From assembly GCF_029961145.1 (NCBI RefSeq), contig NZ_JASBRG010000007.1, forward strand, positions 1,688,063 through 1,752,062: 64,000 nucleotides of DNA. Direction: 5' to 3'. Made by a program: the position numbers and the translations under genes. Positions 25,872 through 34,504 of this stretch are shown piece after piece. The notes below the pieces were generated by a model. It was not told where the DNA came from. It worked only from the letters and a program-made list of their open reading frames with translations, and ran no database searches. The DNA comes from Pinibacter soli. Lineage in GTDB: Bacteria > Bacteroidota > Bacteroidia > Chitinophagales > Chitinophagaceae. The first letter of the stretch is position 1. Each line of letters opens with the position of its first letter.

Positions 25872-26849
25872 ATGGAAGAAACCTTATTTGAACAAAGAAT
25901 AAATGTAAGCGAACTGAATGCTGCCGTCGCGAACCTTCAGGCAGAGATCAGGAAGATCATTGTTGGCCAGGACGAAATGGTTCAACTCATCATTACCGCT
26001 ATCCTCGCAGACGGACATGTGCTGATCGAAGGTGTGCCGGGTGTAGCAAAAACACTTGCCGCGAAACTTGTTGCGAAAAGCCTGCAAACAGGTTTCAGCC
26101 GCATTCAGTTTACCCCAGATCTGATGCCGAGCGATGTGTTGGGAACGAGTATTTATAATCCCGGTAATACAAGCTTTGAGTTTAAACGCGGTCCTATTTT
26201 CAGCAACATTATTTTGATTGATGAGATCAACCGTGCCCCGGCAAAAACACAAGCTGCTTTGTTTGAAGTAATGGAAGAAAAGCAGGTTACCATCGATGGC
26301 ATCACGCACAAAATGGAAATGCCTTTTATGGTACTCGCCACGCAAAACCCGATAGAACAGGAAGGTACATACAGACTACCCGAAGCACAACTTGACCGTT
26401 TTCTGTTTAAAATAGTTGTTCCTTATCCAACGGAAGCAGAAGAATTAACTATCCTTCAGCGTTTCGGCTCGATGGACAATGATACAAAAACAGATGCAGT
26501 GAATGCTGTAATCTCAACATCTGAAATATTGCATTTGCGCCAGCTTGTAAGAAATGTAGTAGCAGAAGAAAAGCTGTTAAACTTCATTGCAAAAATCATT
26601 GTGGCGACGAGAAACGATAAAGCAATTTACTTAGGCGCCTCACCACGTGCATCTTTGTCGCTGCTGCAAGCAGCTAAAGCAACTGCAGCCATTTCCGGCA
26701 GAGACTTCATTACACCCGATGATATCATTTACGCCGCCGTTCCGGTGCTTCGTCACAGAATCATTTTAACACCGGAAAAAGAAATGGAAGGCGTGAGCGA
26801 AGATGATGTGATTTTGAAGATTGTGCATGGGATTGAGGTTCCGAGATAA
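25872..26849 (+). CDS. MoxR family AAA ATPase
   Basis: A 325-residue AAA+ chaperone-like ATPase: Walker A GVPGVAKT (about 55-62), Walker B ILIDEINRAPAKTQAALFEVMEEKQVTIDG (about 115-144), sensor 1 ATQNPIEQEGTYRLPEAQLDRF, sensor 2 ASPRASLSLLQAAK. MoxR ATPases remodel or insert metals into partner proteins that usually carry von Willebrand A folds; the next gene, DUF58, is such a partner. It sits 1 bp after the DUF4350 stop. The DUF58 gene follows after a 102-bp repeat-containing gap. Confidence 0.95.
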   Translation: MEETLFEQRINVSELNAAVANLQAEIRKIIVGQDEMVQLIITAILADGHVLIEGVPGVAKTLAAKLVAKSLQTGFSRIQFTPDLMPSDVLGTSIYNPGNTSFEFKRGPIFSNIILIDEINRAPAKTQAALFEVMEEKQVTIDGITHKMEMPFMVLATQNPIEQEGTYRLPEAQLDRFLFKIVVPYPTEAEELTILQRFGSMDNDTKTDAVNAVISTSEILHLRQLVRNVVAEEKLLNFIAKIIVATRNDKAIYLGASPRASLSLLQAAKATAAISGRDFITPDDIIYAAVPVLRHRIILTPEKEMEGVSEDDVILKIVHGIEVPR

Positions 26850-26852
26850 TGT

Positions 26853-26940
26853 GCAACGCTGAACGCAAAACGCTCAATGCTTAACGCAGGTTGAGCGCAT
26901 GGAAACATGCGTTAAGTGTTATGCATTAAGCTTTAAGCCT
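26853..26940. repeat. AACGC-type inverted repeat inside the moxR operon
   Basis: AACGCTGAACGCAAAACGC and CAATGCTTAACGCA units (26854-26889) face the complementary GCGTTAAGTGTTATGC and ATTAAGCTTTAAGCC (26909-26939). A related pair flanks the 47164-47350 gap. It separates moxR from the DUF58 gene. Confidence 0.65.
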
Positions 26941-26951
26941 AATAAAAACCA

Positions 26952-28292
26952 ATGAAGAAAAAACATTCAGGTTCCCCCTTCTACTTCAGCAGGCTATTTT
27001 ACATCATCATGGGATGTATCATTGCCGCTTTTGCGTTAGCCTTTTTCTTTCCCGAACTGATGTTGATTGCAAAGATGGCTACGCTATTCCTTTGCATTGC
27101 GGCATTGTTTGATCTCCTGTTAGTATTTGGTAAAAAAATGCCTGTAACAGCAGAACGCCTTTGCTCAGACAGATTCAGTAATGGAGATGATAATCCTGTA
27201 ACGATAAAAGTGCGCAATCAACTTGGCTATGCGATCAATGTGCAGCTACTGGATGAAGTACCCGTGCAGTTTCAGCTAAGCAATGTAGGAACACATCTTA
27301 AAGTGCCGGCAAATGGAACATCACCGTATACGTATATTCTAAAACCTACAGAACGCGGTGTATATAATTTCGGCATCATTAATATTTTGTTTACCGGTCC
27401 TTTGAATATGATCGTCAGGCATATCAGAAGCGGCGAAGAAAAAGACGTCGCCACCTACCCTTCTTATATGCAAATGCGTCGCTTTCAATTGATGGCAGCA
27501 ACGAACCAGTTAATGGAAGCCGGTTCAAGGCAGCTTCGCAAAATAGGCAACAGTCTTGAGTTTGAGCAGATCAAAGAATATGTGTCGGGCGATGATTACA
27601 GAACGGTAAACTGGAAGGCATCTGCCCGCAGAAATACCTTGATGATCAATAATTACATGGACGAACGCAGCCAGCAGGTTATTTGCATCATCGATAAAGG
27701 ACGCACGATGAAGATGCCTTTCGAAGGCATGACATTACTGGATTATGCGATCAATGCATCTCTTGTATTAAGTAATATGGTATTGATGAAGCAGGACAAA
27801 GCAGGTCTCATAACCTTTGGAAAAAAAATGGGGCAAACAGTAATGCCCGATAAGAAAGGGTCGCAGCTTGGTCTTATTTTGGAGAGTCTTTATCGTCAGC
27901 AAACGGATTTCCAGGACAGCGATTTTGAAAGCCTTTACAGCGATATCAGGTATAAGGTAAAGCAACGCAGCCTGCTGATTCTTTTCACTAATTTTGAAAA
28001 CATGTACAGCCTCGAAAGGCAACTACCATATTTGAAAAAACTGGCGAATCATCACCCTTTACTAGTTATATTTTTCGAAAACTCTGAGTTATCATCGTTC
28101 CTTAATGAAAAGGCGCACACCATCGAGGATATCTATACACACACCATCGCCAGCAAATTTGCTTTCGAGAAAAAACAGATTGTGAGAGAGTTACAAAAGC
28201 ATGGCATCATGTCATTACTGACAGAACCGAATAAGCTCACGGTAAATGCGTTAAATAAATATCTTGAGTTGAAAGCGAGGCAGATTGTTTAG
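26952..28292 (+). CDS. DUF58 domain protein
   Basis: A 446-residue protein: two membrane segments near the N-terminus (about 12-30 and 35-55), a beta-sandwich domain (about 60-160), and a DUF58 core with QLRKIGNSLEFEQIKEYVSGDDYRTVNWKASARRNTLMINNYMDERSQQV (about 195-245), followed by a vWA-like fold (VICIIDKGRTMK, SLLILFTNFENM). The metal-site DxSxS of true vWA domains is altered here to DKGRT, so a canonical metal site is unlikely. It is the expected client or partner of the upstream MoxR ATPase. Confidence 0.92.
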   Translation: MKKKHSGSPFYFSRLFYIIMGCIIAAFALAFFFPELMLIAKMATLFLCIAALFDLLLVFGKKMPVTAERLCSDRFSNGDDNPVTIKVRNQLGYAINVQLLDEVPVQFQLSNVGTHLKVPANGTSPYTYILKPTERGVYNFGIINILFTGPLNMIVRHIRSGEEKDVATYPSYMQMRRFQLMAATNQLMEAGSRQLRKIGNSLEFEQIKEYVSGDDYRTVNWKASARRNTLMINNYMDERSQQVICIIDKGRTMKMPFEGMTLLDYAINASLVLSNMVLMKQDKAGLITFGKKMGQTVMPDKKGSQLGLILESLYRQQTDFQDSDFESLYSDIRYKVKQRSLLILFTNFENMYSLERQLPYLKKLANHHPLLVIFFENSELSSFLNEKAHTIEDIYTHTIASKFAFEKKQIVRELQKHGIMSLLTEPNKLTVNALNKYLELKARQIV

Positions 28293-28308
28293 CACCTTCG
28301 GCACTTTA

Positions 28309-28618
28309 TTTACCACGGAGTAAAGGAGTTTTTTTTCACAGAGGAACGGAGGATTTGTTTTTAAAAGATCTAACCACAAAGAGATTAAGGAAAAGAGCCT
28401 TCTGAGATACTTTCTCCTTCTGAAACTTCCTATTTATTAACAGCCCCTCTCCTTCCCTCTTTGAAAAAAAACGCCTCACTCTGTGGTGAAAAAATTGGCG
28501 AGGCGAGCACGAAAGTCACCAAAATGCCACGCTTAAAAGTATTTCGTACACCGCACTTCCTACATCGTATACAAATTCTTAATATTGCTTCCTGTTCAAT
28601 TATTCAATTATTCAGTCA
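28309..28618. repeat. CACAGAG-type inverted repeat plus GAATAA-type repeat
   Basis: Arms 28309-28343 (TTTACCACGGAGTAAAGGAG then T8 CACAGAG) and 28458-28492 (CTCTTTG A8 CGCCTCACTCTGTGG) are inverted counterparts. Then AGTATTTCGTACACCG (28538-28553) shares its core with 34052-34067 and 49929-49944. Finally TTCAATTATTCAATTATTCA (28594-28613) precedes ctlX. These explain the gap before ctlX. Confidence 0.7.
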
Positions 28619-28625
28619 TTAGAAT

Positions 28626-29540
28626 ATGCAAACTACAGATAACATTCTTATGATACGCCCGGTGCAATTTGGCTACAATGCACAAACCGCTGTGAACAAC
28701 GCGTTCCAGGTGGCCGGCGATGATGGCAACGTTCAAAATAAAGCACTTGATGAGTTTGATACTTTTGTAAAAGTGCTTCGTTCCAATGGTGTATCAGTAA
28801 CTGTGGTAGAAGACACACCAAAACCACACACGCCCGACTCAATATTTCCCAATAACTGGATATCATTTCACTCAAACGGTTCTGTTGTTTTGTATCCGAT
28901 GTATGCAGAAAATCGCAGACTTGAGCGCAAACAAAATGTATTGGAAACGATTAGTGAAAACTTCGCCATTGAACGCATTATAGACCTTACTCACTACGAA
29001 GATGACAATATATTTCTTGAAGGCACAGGAAGCATGGTGCTGGACAGGGATAAGCGAATTGCATACGCCTGTATTTCTGCAAGAACCGATAAAAAAGTAC
29101 TGGAAGATTTCTGTGACCAGGCAACGTACCAACCAGAGGCTTTTGAAGCTGTGGATAAAAATCGGCAGCCTATTTACCACACCAACGTGATGATGTGTGT
29201 TGGCGATAAATATGTCGTCATTTGCCTGGACAGCATCCACATCACTTCAGAACGTGATCATGTGATCAACACTATAAAACATACAGGAAAAGAAATTGTC
29301 GACATTACACTTGATCAGATGAACCACTTCGCAGGCAACATGCTGCAAGTGGCAACCAACAAAGGGGAGAAATTGTTGGTGATGTCTACTCAAGCCTACG
29401 AATCATTAACAGAGCAACAAATAAAAAAACTCACAAGCTTTAATCGCATCGTCCACTCTTCCCTCAACACTATCGAGAAAAACGGCGGCGGCAGCGCAAG
29501 ATGCATGATGGCGGAGATTCATTTGCCCACCATTGAGTAG
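28626..29540 (+). CDS. ctlX: Arginine deiminase-related hydrolase CtlX
   Basis: A 304-residue guanidino-group-modifying enzyme of the amidinotransferase/arginine deiminase fold. The arrangement PVQFGYN near the N-terminus, TPDSIFPNNWISFH (about 69-82), LEGTGSMVLDR (about 135-145), HTNVMMCVGD and a C-terminal Cys293 in GGGSARCMMAEIHLP fits the CtlX (citrulline-using hydrolase) group. The nucleophile is the C-terminal Cys and the general base the His of HTNVMM. The exact substrate is uncertain. No arginine or citrulline pathway gene is adjacent. Confidence 0.85.
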   Translation: MQTTDNILMIRPVQFGYNAQTAVNNAFQVAGDDGNVQNKALDEFDTFVKVLRSNGVSVTVVEDTPKPHTPDSIFPNNWISFHSNGSVVLYPMYAENRRLERKQNVLETISENFAIERIIDLTHYEDDNIFLEGTGSMVLDRDKRIAYACISARTDKKVLEDFCDQATYQPEAFEAVDKNRQPIYHTNVMMCVGDKYVVICLDSIHITSERDHVINTIKHTGKEIVDITLDQMNHFAGNMLQVATNKGEKLLVMSTQAYESLTEQQIKKLTSFNRIVHSSLNTIEKNGGGSARCMMAEIHLPTIE

Positions 29541-29546
29541 AAAACG

Positions 29547-29670
29547 GAACGCAGATTTTTATGATTGTCATGATTATTCATGATTTGAATTTCTTGATTT
29601 GAGATTGCTTTTTTATCAACTTCAAATCAAAAGATCTTGACAATCATCACAATCATGATGATCTGCGTTC
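29547..29670. repeat. Inverted repeat between convergent genes (ATGATTGTCATGATT)
   Basis: The left arm (29547-29594) has GAACGCAGATTTTTATGATT, GTCATGATTATTCATGATTT and GAATT. The right arm (29622-29670) has the complementary TTCAAATCAAAAGATCTTGA, CAATCATCACAATCATGATG and ATCTGCGTTC. A one-armed relative lies at 49051-49100. Confidence 0.7.
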
Positions 29671-29672
29671 TA

Positions 29673-30566
29673 CTATATTTTCAATTTATTAAGCGCTTCG
29701 CTAAATCCCATCGGCTCATACCCTAACTCTGTTCTTGCTTTCGTAATATCCAATCCTGTTTTAGGTGGACGTTTCGCTGGCTGTGTGAATACAGAAGCAT
29801 CTACTTTTTCAATTAAATCTTTATTGAGGCCGAAATGTTCTGCAGTGGCAATGGCCATTTCGTAGGGAGTAAGAATATCTTTTCCCGCAAGATGATAAAA
29901 ACCCTCAGCAGTTTTATTAATGATTAACTCTATGCCGCACGCAAGATCTTCTACGAATGTTGGCGTGCGTACCTGGTCGCTGACCACCTTTATTTTATTG
30001 CCTTCGGTGAGGCTGTTTTTCACCCAGCTTACAATATTACTCCGTGTGCCACCAACAACGTTTCCGTACACAAGGCATGTGCGCACGATCGTCCACGGCA
30101 TTTCACTCATCTCCACCATGCTTTCAGATTGCAGCTTTGTAAAGCCATAAAAACTCACCGGATTACAATCATCCGTTTCATTGTAATTTCCTTTCACGCC
30201 ATCAAAAACAAAATCAGTGGAAATGTATATGAAGTGCTTGCAAAAAGCTTCAGCATCGAGCAATACCTGTGCTGTTCCCTGCACATTTACGCGTTCGCAT
30301 TGTTCCGGTTGCAGTTCGCAGTCATCAATCTGCGTCATCGCGGCGGCATGCACCACAACGTCAGGCGTTTCATGTTTTAGAACTTCATGCAATGAAAAAC
30401 CTTCAATCACATCAATATCATAGTATGTGAATAGCGGACTCTCATTTTGACTCAGTCGCTGGTCACCTTTGCCCGTGGCAATTACCACATAGTTTTTCTC
30501 CAGCAATAATTTTACAAGGTATTGCCCAAGCAAACCGTTTGCTCCGGTTATCAGAACTTTTTTCAT
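29673..30566 (-). CDS. RmlD-like sugar-nucleotide reductase (SDR family)
   Basis: A 297-residue extended short-chain dehydrogenase of the dTDP-4-dehydrorhamnose reductase type: GANGLLGQYLVKLL (8-21, nucleotide loop), VVHAAAMTQIDDCE (central motif), YISTDFVFDGVKGNYNETD and YGFTKLQSE, with Tyr and Lys as catalytic residues. I start at 30566 (MKKVLITGANG) because the 32 codons upstream to 30662 have no homology. No other rhamnose gene is near, so it may act on another sugar or quinoid substrate. Confidence 0.85.
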   Translation of the reverse strand: MKKVLITGANGLLGQYLVKLLLEKNYVVIATGKGDQRLSQNESPLFTYYDIDVIEGFSLHEVLKHETPDVVVHAAAMTQIDDCELQPEQCERVNVQGTAQVLLDAEAFCKHFIYISTDFVFDGVKGNYNETDDCNPVSFYGFTKLQSESMVEMSEMPWTIVRTCLVYGNVVGGTRSNIVSWVKNSLTEGNKIKVVSDQVRTPTFVEDLACGIELIINKTAEGFYHLAGKDILTPYEMAIATAEHFGLNKDLIEKVDASVFTQPAKRPPKTGLDITKARTELGYEPMGFSEALNKLKI

Positions 30567-30924
30567 CAGTATATTTTCATTTGATTTTGGCCAGATGGAA
30601 TTCGCATGAAATAACCGTGTCTTTAGATGGCAAATTGCCTTCACGCTCATTTCATTCTGCAATGATAAATTTTCCGCTCAAAAAAAACGACTTCTTATTT
30701 TTCTACCCGTCAAAAAAACAGGTAAACCTGATCCATATCAAACAAAAATTTAAAAACCTGAGCTAAAACACTAACAATGCTCAGCATTGCTAAATTTAAT
30801 TCAATAAAAACAGTTTGCGTTTCACTTTCATGCACAGCTATTCATTGCAAATCCTTATTTTTGGAACTTCGAAAGACAAACATTGAACCGCTGTTATTTT
30901 GCTTAACCCAAACATTATATTTAT
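30567..30924. other. Divergent intergenic region upstream of pfkA
   Basis: About 360 bp between the RmlD-like gene and pfkA. I see no gene and no strong inverted repeat. TTATTTTG at 30894-30901 is one base from the TAnnTTTG promoter box, 24 bp before the pfkA ATG. Confidence 0.5.
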
Positions 30925-31911
30925 ATGACGGACAAAAAAGTTACCCGGATAGGAGTATTAACTTCCGGTGGTGACGCTCCCGGGATGAATGCTGCTGTAA
31001 GGGCAGTTGTTCGTACCGGAATTTACCACGGGCTGGAGGTATATGCCGTTATGCGTGGTTACCAGGGCATGATTGAAAATGATATTGTAAAAATGGAGTC
31101 CCGCTCTGTTGCCAATATCATTCAAAGAGGCGGCACTATTCTGAAAACAGCGAGGAGCAAAGAATTCTTCACTCCTGAAGGTAGAAAGAAAGCTTACGAA
31201 AATCTGAAAAGCCACGGTATCAATGGCTTGATCGTTGTCGGCGGTGATGGTTCTTTCAATGGCGCGTTGAAATTCAGCGAAGAATTTGACATTCCCTGCA
31301 TCGGTTTGCCCGGAACAATTGACAAAGACATTGCGGGAAGCGATTTTACCATCGGTTTTGATACCGCTGTAAACACAGCCATCGATGCGATTGACAAAAT
31401 CCGTGATACGGCAGATGCCCACGACCGTTTATTCATTATTGAAGTAATGGGTCGCGACGCCGGTTATATTGCATTGCACAGCGGCGTGGCTACAGGCGCA
31501 GAGCACGTGTTGATTCCTGAACACAAAACAGATATTGATGAGGTTATCAACTCATTGCAGGAAAAAGAAAAACGTAAAAAATTGATGAACCTGATCGTTG
31601 TTGCCGAAGGGGACGAATTTGGCGGCGGCGAACAAGTTACCAAATACATTAAGGAAAAGTTACCAAACGCAGATATCAAGATCACCGTTCTTGGCCATAT
31701 CCAAAGAGGAGGTTCTCCTACATGCGCCGACAGGATCCTGGCGAGCCGCATGGGTTACCACGCTGTTCTTTGCCTGATGGAAGGCAGAAACAATGTAATG
31801 GTGGGGATCGTAAACGATCAAATGCATTATACTCCACTGTCAAAAGCAGTAAAGGCAAAGCAACAGATCGATGAAGACTGGTTTGACATGATTAAAATAT
31901 TGGCTTCCTAG
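30925..31911 (+). CDS. pfkA: ATP-dependent 6-phosphofructokinase
   Basis: A 328-residue glycolytic enzyme that phosphorylates fructose 6-phosphate. Motifs: GVLTSGGDAPGMNAAVR (10-26), VVGGDGSFNGALKF (104-117), PGTIDKDIAGSDFTIGFDTA (129-148), VMGRDAGYIAL and LGHIQRGGSPTCADR. Gly in GGDGS and PGT indicates ATP rather than pyrophosphate as donor. The usual TIDND is TIDKD here, a Lys for Asn change next to the catalytic Asp. pyk follows 111 bp downstream, giving a compact glycolytic pair. Confidence 0.96.
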   Translation: MTDKKVTRIGVLTSGGDAPGMNAAVRAVVRTGIYHGLEVYAVMRGYQGMIENDIVKMESRSVANIIQRGGTILKTARSKEFFTPEGRKKAYENLKSHGINGLIVVGGDGSFNGALKFSEEFDIPCIGLPGTIDKDIAGSDFTIGFDTAVNTAIDAIDKIRDTADAHDRLFIIEVMGRDAGYIALHSGVATGAEHVLIPEHKTDIDEVINSLQEKEKRKKLMNLIVVAEGDEFGGGEQVTKYIKEKLPNADIKITVLGHIQRGGSPTCADRILASRMGYHAVLCLMEGRNNVMVGIVNDQMHYTPLSKAVKAKQQIDEDWFDMIKILAS

Positions 31912-31944
31912 TAAGCCATTTTTTTATGCATCAGCTTCGTATTG

Positions 31945-31952
31945 TACATTTG
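31945..31952 (+). promoter_or_regulatory. TAnnTTTG box upstream of pyk
   Basis: TACATTTG matches the Bacteroidota -7 element exactly and lies 71 bp before the pyk ATG. A clear TTTG at -33 is missing. Confidence 0.35.
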
Positions 31953-32022
31953 CAGCGAATAAAAAACATATACAAACACATTTACCAACAAACGGCCGAA
32001 AGTCAACGAAAAATTCATTATC

Positions 32023-33513
32023 ATGTCTAAAAACATTTCAAAATATCTCCATAAGGAAATGGACTCCACAACAGCACTCAATCACTCATTCCACAGAACA
32101 AAGATTGTTGCTACAGTAGGACCCGCTTGTGATACTTACGAAAAACTGCTTGAACTGGTGAAAGCCGGTGTGAACGTTTTCCGTCTTAACTTCTCTCACG
32201 GTAAACACGAAGACAAAGCGAAGATCATTGAACATATCAGAAGAATAAACGCTACCGAGCCTGTTAACATTTCTATTCTTGGCGACCTTCAGGGACCAAA
32301 ATTAAGAGTAGGTGAAATTGCAAACAATGCATTGCCGGTGGTTCCGGGTGACATCCTCACTTTTACCAACGAAAAATGTGTTGGCACAATGGAAAAGATC
32401 TATGTCTCTTACCCTAACCTTGCAGGTGACGTGGTACTTGGCAATAAGATCATGATCGACGATGGTAAACTGGAAGTAAAAGTTATTGAAATTACGCCTT
32501 CAAACGATGTAAAGGTTGAGGTTATCCTGGGTGGCGTGATCTCTTCTAAAAAAGGTATCAACCTGCCAGATACGAAAATCTCTCTTCCGGCATTGACGGA
32601 AAAGGATCTTGAAGATCTTGAGTTTATTATAGATCAGGAACTTGACTGGGTGGCACTATCTTTCGTGCGTAGCGTAAACGACCTTACTTTACTGCGGGAC
32701 AAATTAAAAGCAAGAAACAGCAAATCAAAGATCATTGCTAAGATCGAAAAACCAGAAGCATTGGTTAACATTCGCGATATCATCATCGAATCTGACGCAA
32801 TCATGATTGCACGTGGTGATTTGGGTGTCGAGCTTCCTGTTGAGCAAGTACCTTTGATCCAGCGTCAGTTGATCCGCAAATGCCGTCACAGAGCAAAGCC
32901 TGTAATCGTGGCTACGCAAATGATGGAAAGCATGATCGACCGCAGTAAACCTAACCGTAGCGAAATCACCGACGTAGCAAACGCTGTGTTGGAAGGTACA
33001 GATGCGGTGATGTTGAGCGGTGAAACTGCGACCGGTATGCACCCTGCATTGGTTGTGGAAACTATGCGCAAAATCATTCTTGAAGTAGAAAATACAGAAT
33101 ACCGTTATAACCGTGAAGACGATCTGATCCCTCAGCCACACTCTCCTTCATTCCTAAGCGATGCGATTTGCTACAATGCATGTAAAATTGCGAAAGACGC
33201 AAACGCACAGGCTTTGATCGGTATGACGCAAAGTGGTTACACAGCCTTTATGCTGAGCAGCTACAGACCAAAATCAAGTTTGTATATTTTTACAAAAGAA
33301 AGATCTTTGGTGAACCAATTGAGCTTGAGCTGGGGCGTTCGCGCTTTCTACTACGATGAGGAAGAAAGCCTTGATAATATCATCAACGATGAGATCACAG
33401 TATTAAAAGAAAGAGGCTTTATTAAAAGCGGCGATATCGTTGTAAACACAGGTAGCACTCCTGTTCATTTACACCTGCCAACAAACTTGCTGAAGATTAC
33501 AAGAGTTGAATAA
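32023..33513 (+). CDS. pyk: Pyruvate kinase
   Basis: A 496-residue enzyme that converts phosphoenolpyruvate and ADP to pyruvate and ATP. Motifs: RTKIVATVGPACDTYEKL (about 23-40), VFRLNFSHGKHEDH-like NFSHG, ILGDLQGPKLRVG, KIEKPEALVNI, IMIARGDLGVELP, VIVATQMMESMI and LSGETATGMHP. The C-terminal domain is complete (VVNTGSTP...). ATG 32023 adds about 12 residues before MDSTTALNHSFHRTK; both starts are possible. It shares orientation with pfkA and ends with a terminator. Confidence 0.97.
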   Translation: MSKNISKYLHKEMDSTTALNHSFHRTKIVATVGPACDTYEKLLELVKAGVNVFRLNFSHGKHEDKAKIIEHIRRINATEPVNISILGDLQGPKLRVGEIANNALPVVPGDILTFTNEKCVGTMEKIYVSYPNLAGDVVLGNKIMIDDGKLEVKVIEITPSNDVKVEVILGGVISSKKGINLPDTKISLPALTEKDLEDLEFIIDQELDWVALSFVRSVNDLTLLRDKLKARNSKSKIIAKIEKPEALVNIRDIIIESDAIMIARGDLGVELPVEQVPLIQRQLIRKCRHRAKPVIVATQMMESMIDRSKPNRSEITDVANAVLEGTDAVMLSGETATGMHPALVVETMRKIILEVENTEYRYNREDDLIPQPHSPSFLSDAICYNACKIAKDANAQALIGMTQSGYTAFMLSSYRPKSSLYIFTKERSLVNQLSLSWGVRAFYYDEEESLDNIINDEITVLKERGFIKSGDIVVNTGSTPVHLHLPTNLLKITRVE

Positions 33514-33536
33514 TATTGCCCGGAAAACTATACGAC

Positions 33537-33571
33537 AAAGCGGTTCCTATGCAAGCAGGACCGCTTTTTTT
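33537..33571 (+). terminator. Terminator of pyk
   Basis: AAAGCGGT (33537-33544) pairs with ACCGCTTT (33560-33567) around a 15-base loop and runs into T residues. Confidence 0.8.
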
Positions 33572-33654
33572 AATGGAAAATTGAAAATGTTGCATAATCA
33601 ACGCTTAACTCTCACTTTTCAACTTTCAACTTTCAACTTTCAATTTTCATTTAA
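33572..33654. repeat. TTGAAAAT-type inverted repeat upstream of 33657
   Basis: AATGGAAAATTGAAAATG (33572-33590) is an inverted relative of the CTTTTCAACTTTCAACTTTC and AACTTTCAATTTTCATTTAA units at 33612-33654. The right arm reaches to within a few bases of the next start codon. Confidence 0.65.
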
Positions 33655-33656
33655 TT

Positions 33657-33995
33657 ATGATTAACTACGACAACAAAACCTTCCGCTCCATCGAAAACAC
33701 GGAGAATGGCGAAGTAAGCGGTGAAACTACTTTTCATTACAGACAAAAGGGCAATATTGTAACAGCCACTTATAGCGGCGGCGGTATTATTGAAGGACAT
33801 TTGATTGCGCTGATAAGTGAAAACGGCGATCTTAGTATGCGCTACCATCATGTGAATGCACAAAATGTACTAATGACGGGTGTTTGCAGATCTATACCGG
33901 AAATATTATCCAATGGCAAAATAAGGTTGCACGAGCTCTGGCAATGGACAAGTGGTGATGAAAGTACAGGAAGATCGATTGTAGAGGAAATTTAA
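33657..33995 (+). CDS. Small conserved protein of the 'N-acetylglutamate synthase-like' annotation family
   Basis: A 112-residue soluble protein of repeated antiparallel strands (TTFHYRQKGNIVTATYSGGGIIEGHLIALISENGDLSMRYHHVN, KIRLHELWQWTSGDESTGRSIVEE). Homologs are often labelled N-acetylglutamate synthase, but it lacks an acetyltransferase fold and I consider that label unreliable. The small beta-barrel look and the WQWTSGD motif suggest ligand binding. Function unknown. Confidence 0.7.
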   Translation: MINYDNKTFRSIENTENGEVSGETTFHYRQKGNIVTATYSGGGIIEGHLIALISENGDLSMRYHHVNAQNVLMTGVCRSIPEILSNGKIRLHELWQWTSGDESTGRSIVEEI

Positions 33996-34136
33996 GGAAG
34001 TTGTTGGTTGTTGAATACAAATCAAAAAGAATATTACGGAGTACAGCGTTCTGAAGTATTTCGTACATCGTACACACATTATTCAGTTCCTTCTGCACCT
34101 CAGTGGCAAATCCAGAAAGTTCCGGGCAAAAAAAAG

Positions 34137-34161
34137 GGTCACACTGTAGAAACAGATGACC
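34137..34161 (-). terminator. Minus-strand terminator of a possible ncRNA
   Basis: On the minus strand GGTCA (34161-34157) and TGACC (34141-34137), with an inner CTGT/ACAG stem, are followed by eight T (complement of 34128-34135). No minus-strand gene ends here: the DUF4954 gene ends at 34505 and has its own hairpin at 34365-34393. Confidence 0.6.
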
Positions 34162-34320
34162 TCTAACGATTGCTTGCCATATGAAAAAAAGTTCAAAATC
34201 TATTTTGAAACAAGGTCAGATCAACTTTCCGATTCTCACTTTTTTCTTTTCTGATCTTGTGGAAACGTCTCGCGTTCCTTTCTGATGTAAAAGTATATCA
34301 GAAATCATGACCGCTGAAAC
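34137..34320 (-). ncRNA. Candidate structured non-coding RNA
   Basis: Between two terminator hairpins lies a non-coding stretch dense in stem-loops: 34191-34211 (TTCAAAAT/ATTTTGAA), 34210-34219 with 34251-34260 (10-bp arms), 34261-34278 (GGAAACG/CGTTCC), and 34279-34286 with 34297-34304 (TTTCTGAT/ATCAGAAA, perfect). The terminator at 34137-34161 with its T-run points to a minus-strand transcript of about 180 nt; on that strand ATTATTTG (near 34325) is a poor promoter match. One stem pairs better as plus-strand RNA (G-U instead of A-C), so the strand is not certain. I cannot match it to a known family; a 6S-like RNA was considered but is not shown. Confidence 0.35.
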
Positions 34321-34364
34321 CAAATAATAGCTGATTTAATTATGACAAACCACTCCCTAAAAAA

Positions 34365-34393
34365 GTGAAACGCTTTGTCATAAAGCGTTTCAC
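34365..34393. terminator. Terminator after the DUF4954 gene
   Basis: GTGAAACGCTTT (34365-34376) and AAAGCGTTTCAC (34382-34393) form a perfect 12-bp stem with a 5-base loop. The minus strand continues into six T, fitting the minus-strand gene ending at 34505. Confidence 0.85.
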
Positions 34394-34504
34394 TATATTT
34401 TCATCCTTATGCCCAACTTATTTTCGGACGGAATTTTTTCTGTATTTTATCAAAAATCAACCAGTTTTGGACAGAATTTAATCCAAATTGATAAATATAA
34501 AATT

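Noticed and set aside
30567..30662. 32-codon extension of the RmlD-like gene
   Set aside because: The nucleotide-binding motif starts directly after ATG 30566 and the extension lacks similarity.
34137..34320. Identification of the RNA candidate as 6S RNA or another known family
   Set aside because: The pairing I can see does not show the long closing stem and central bubble of 6S; no known consensus was recognised.
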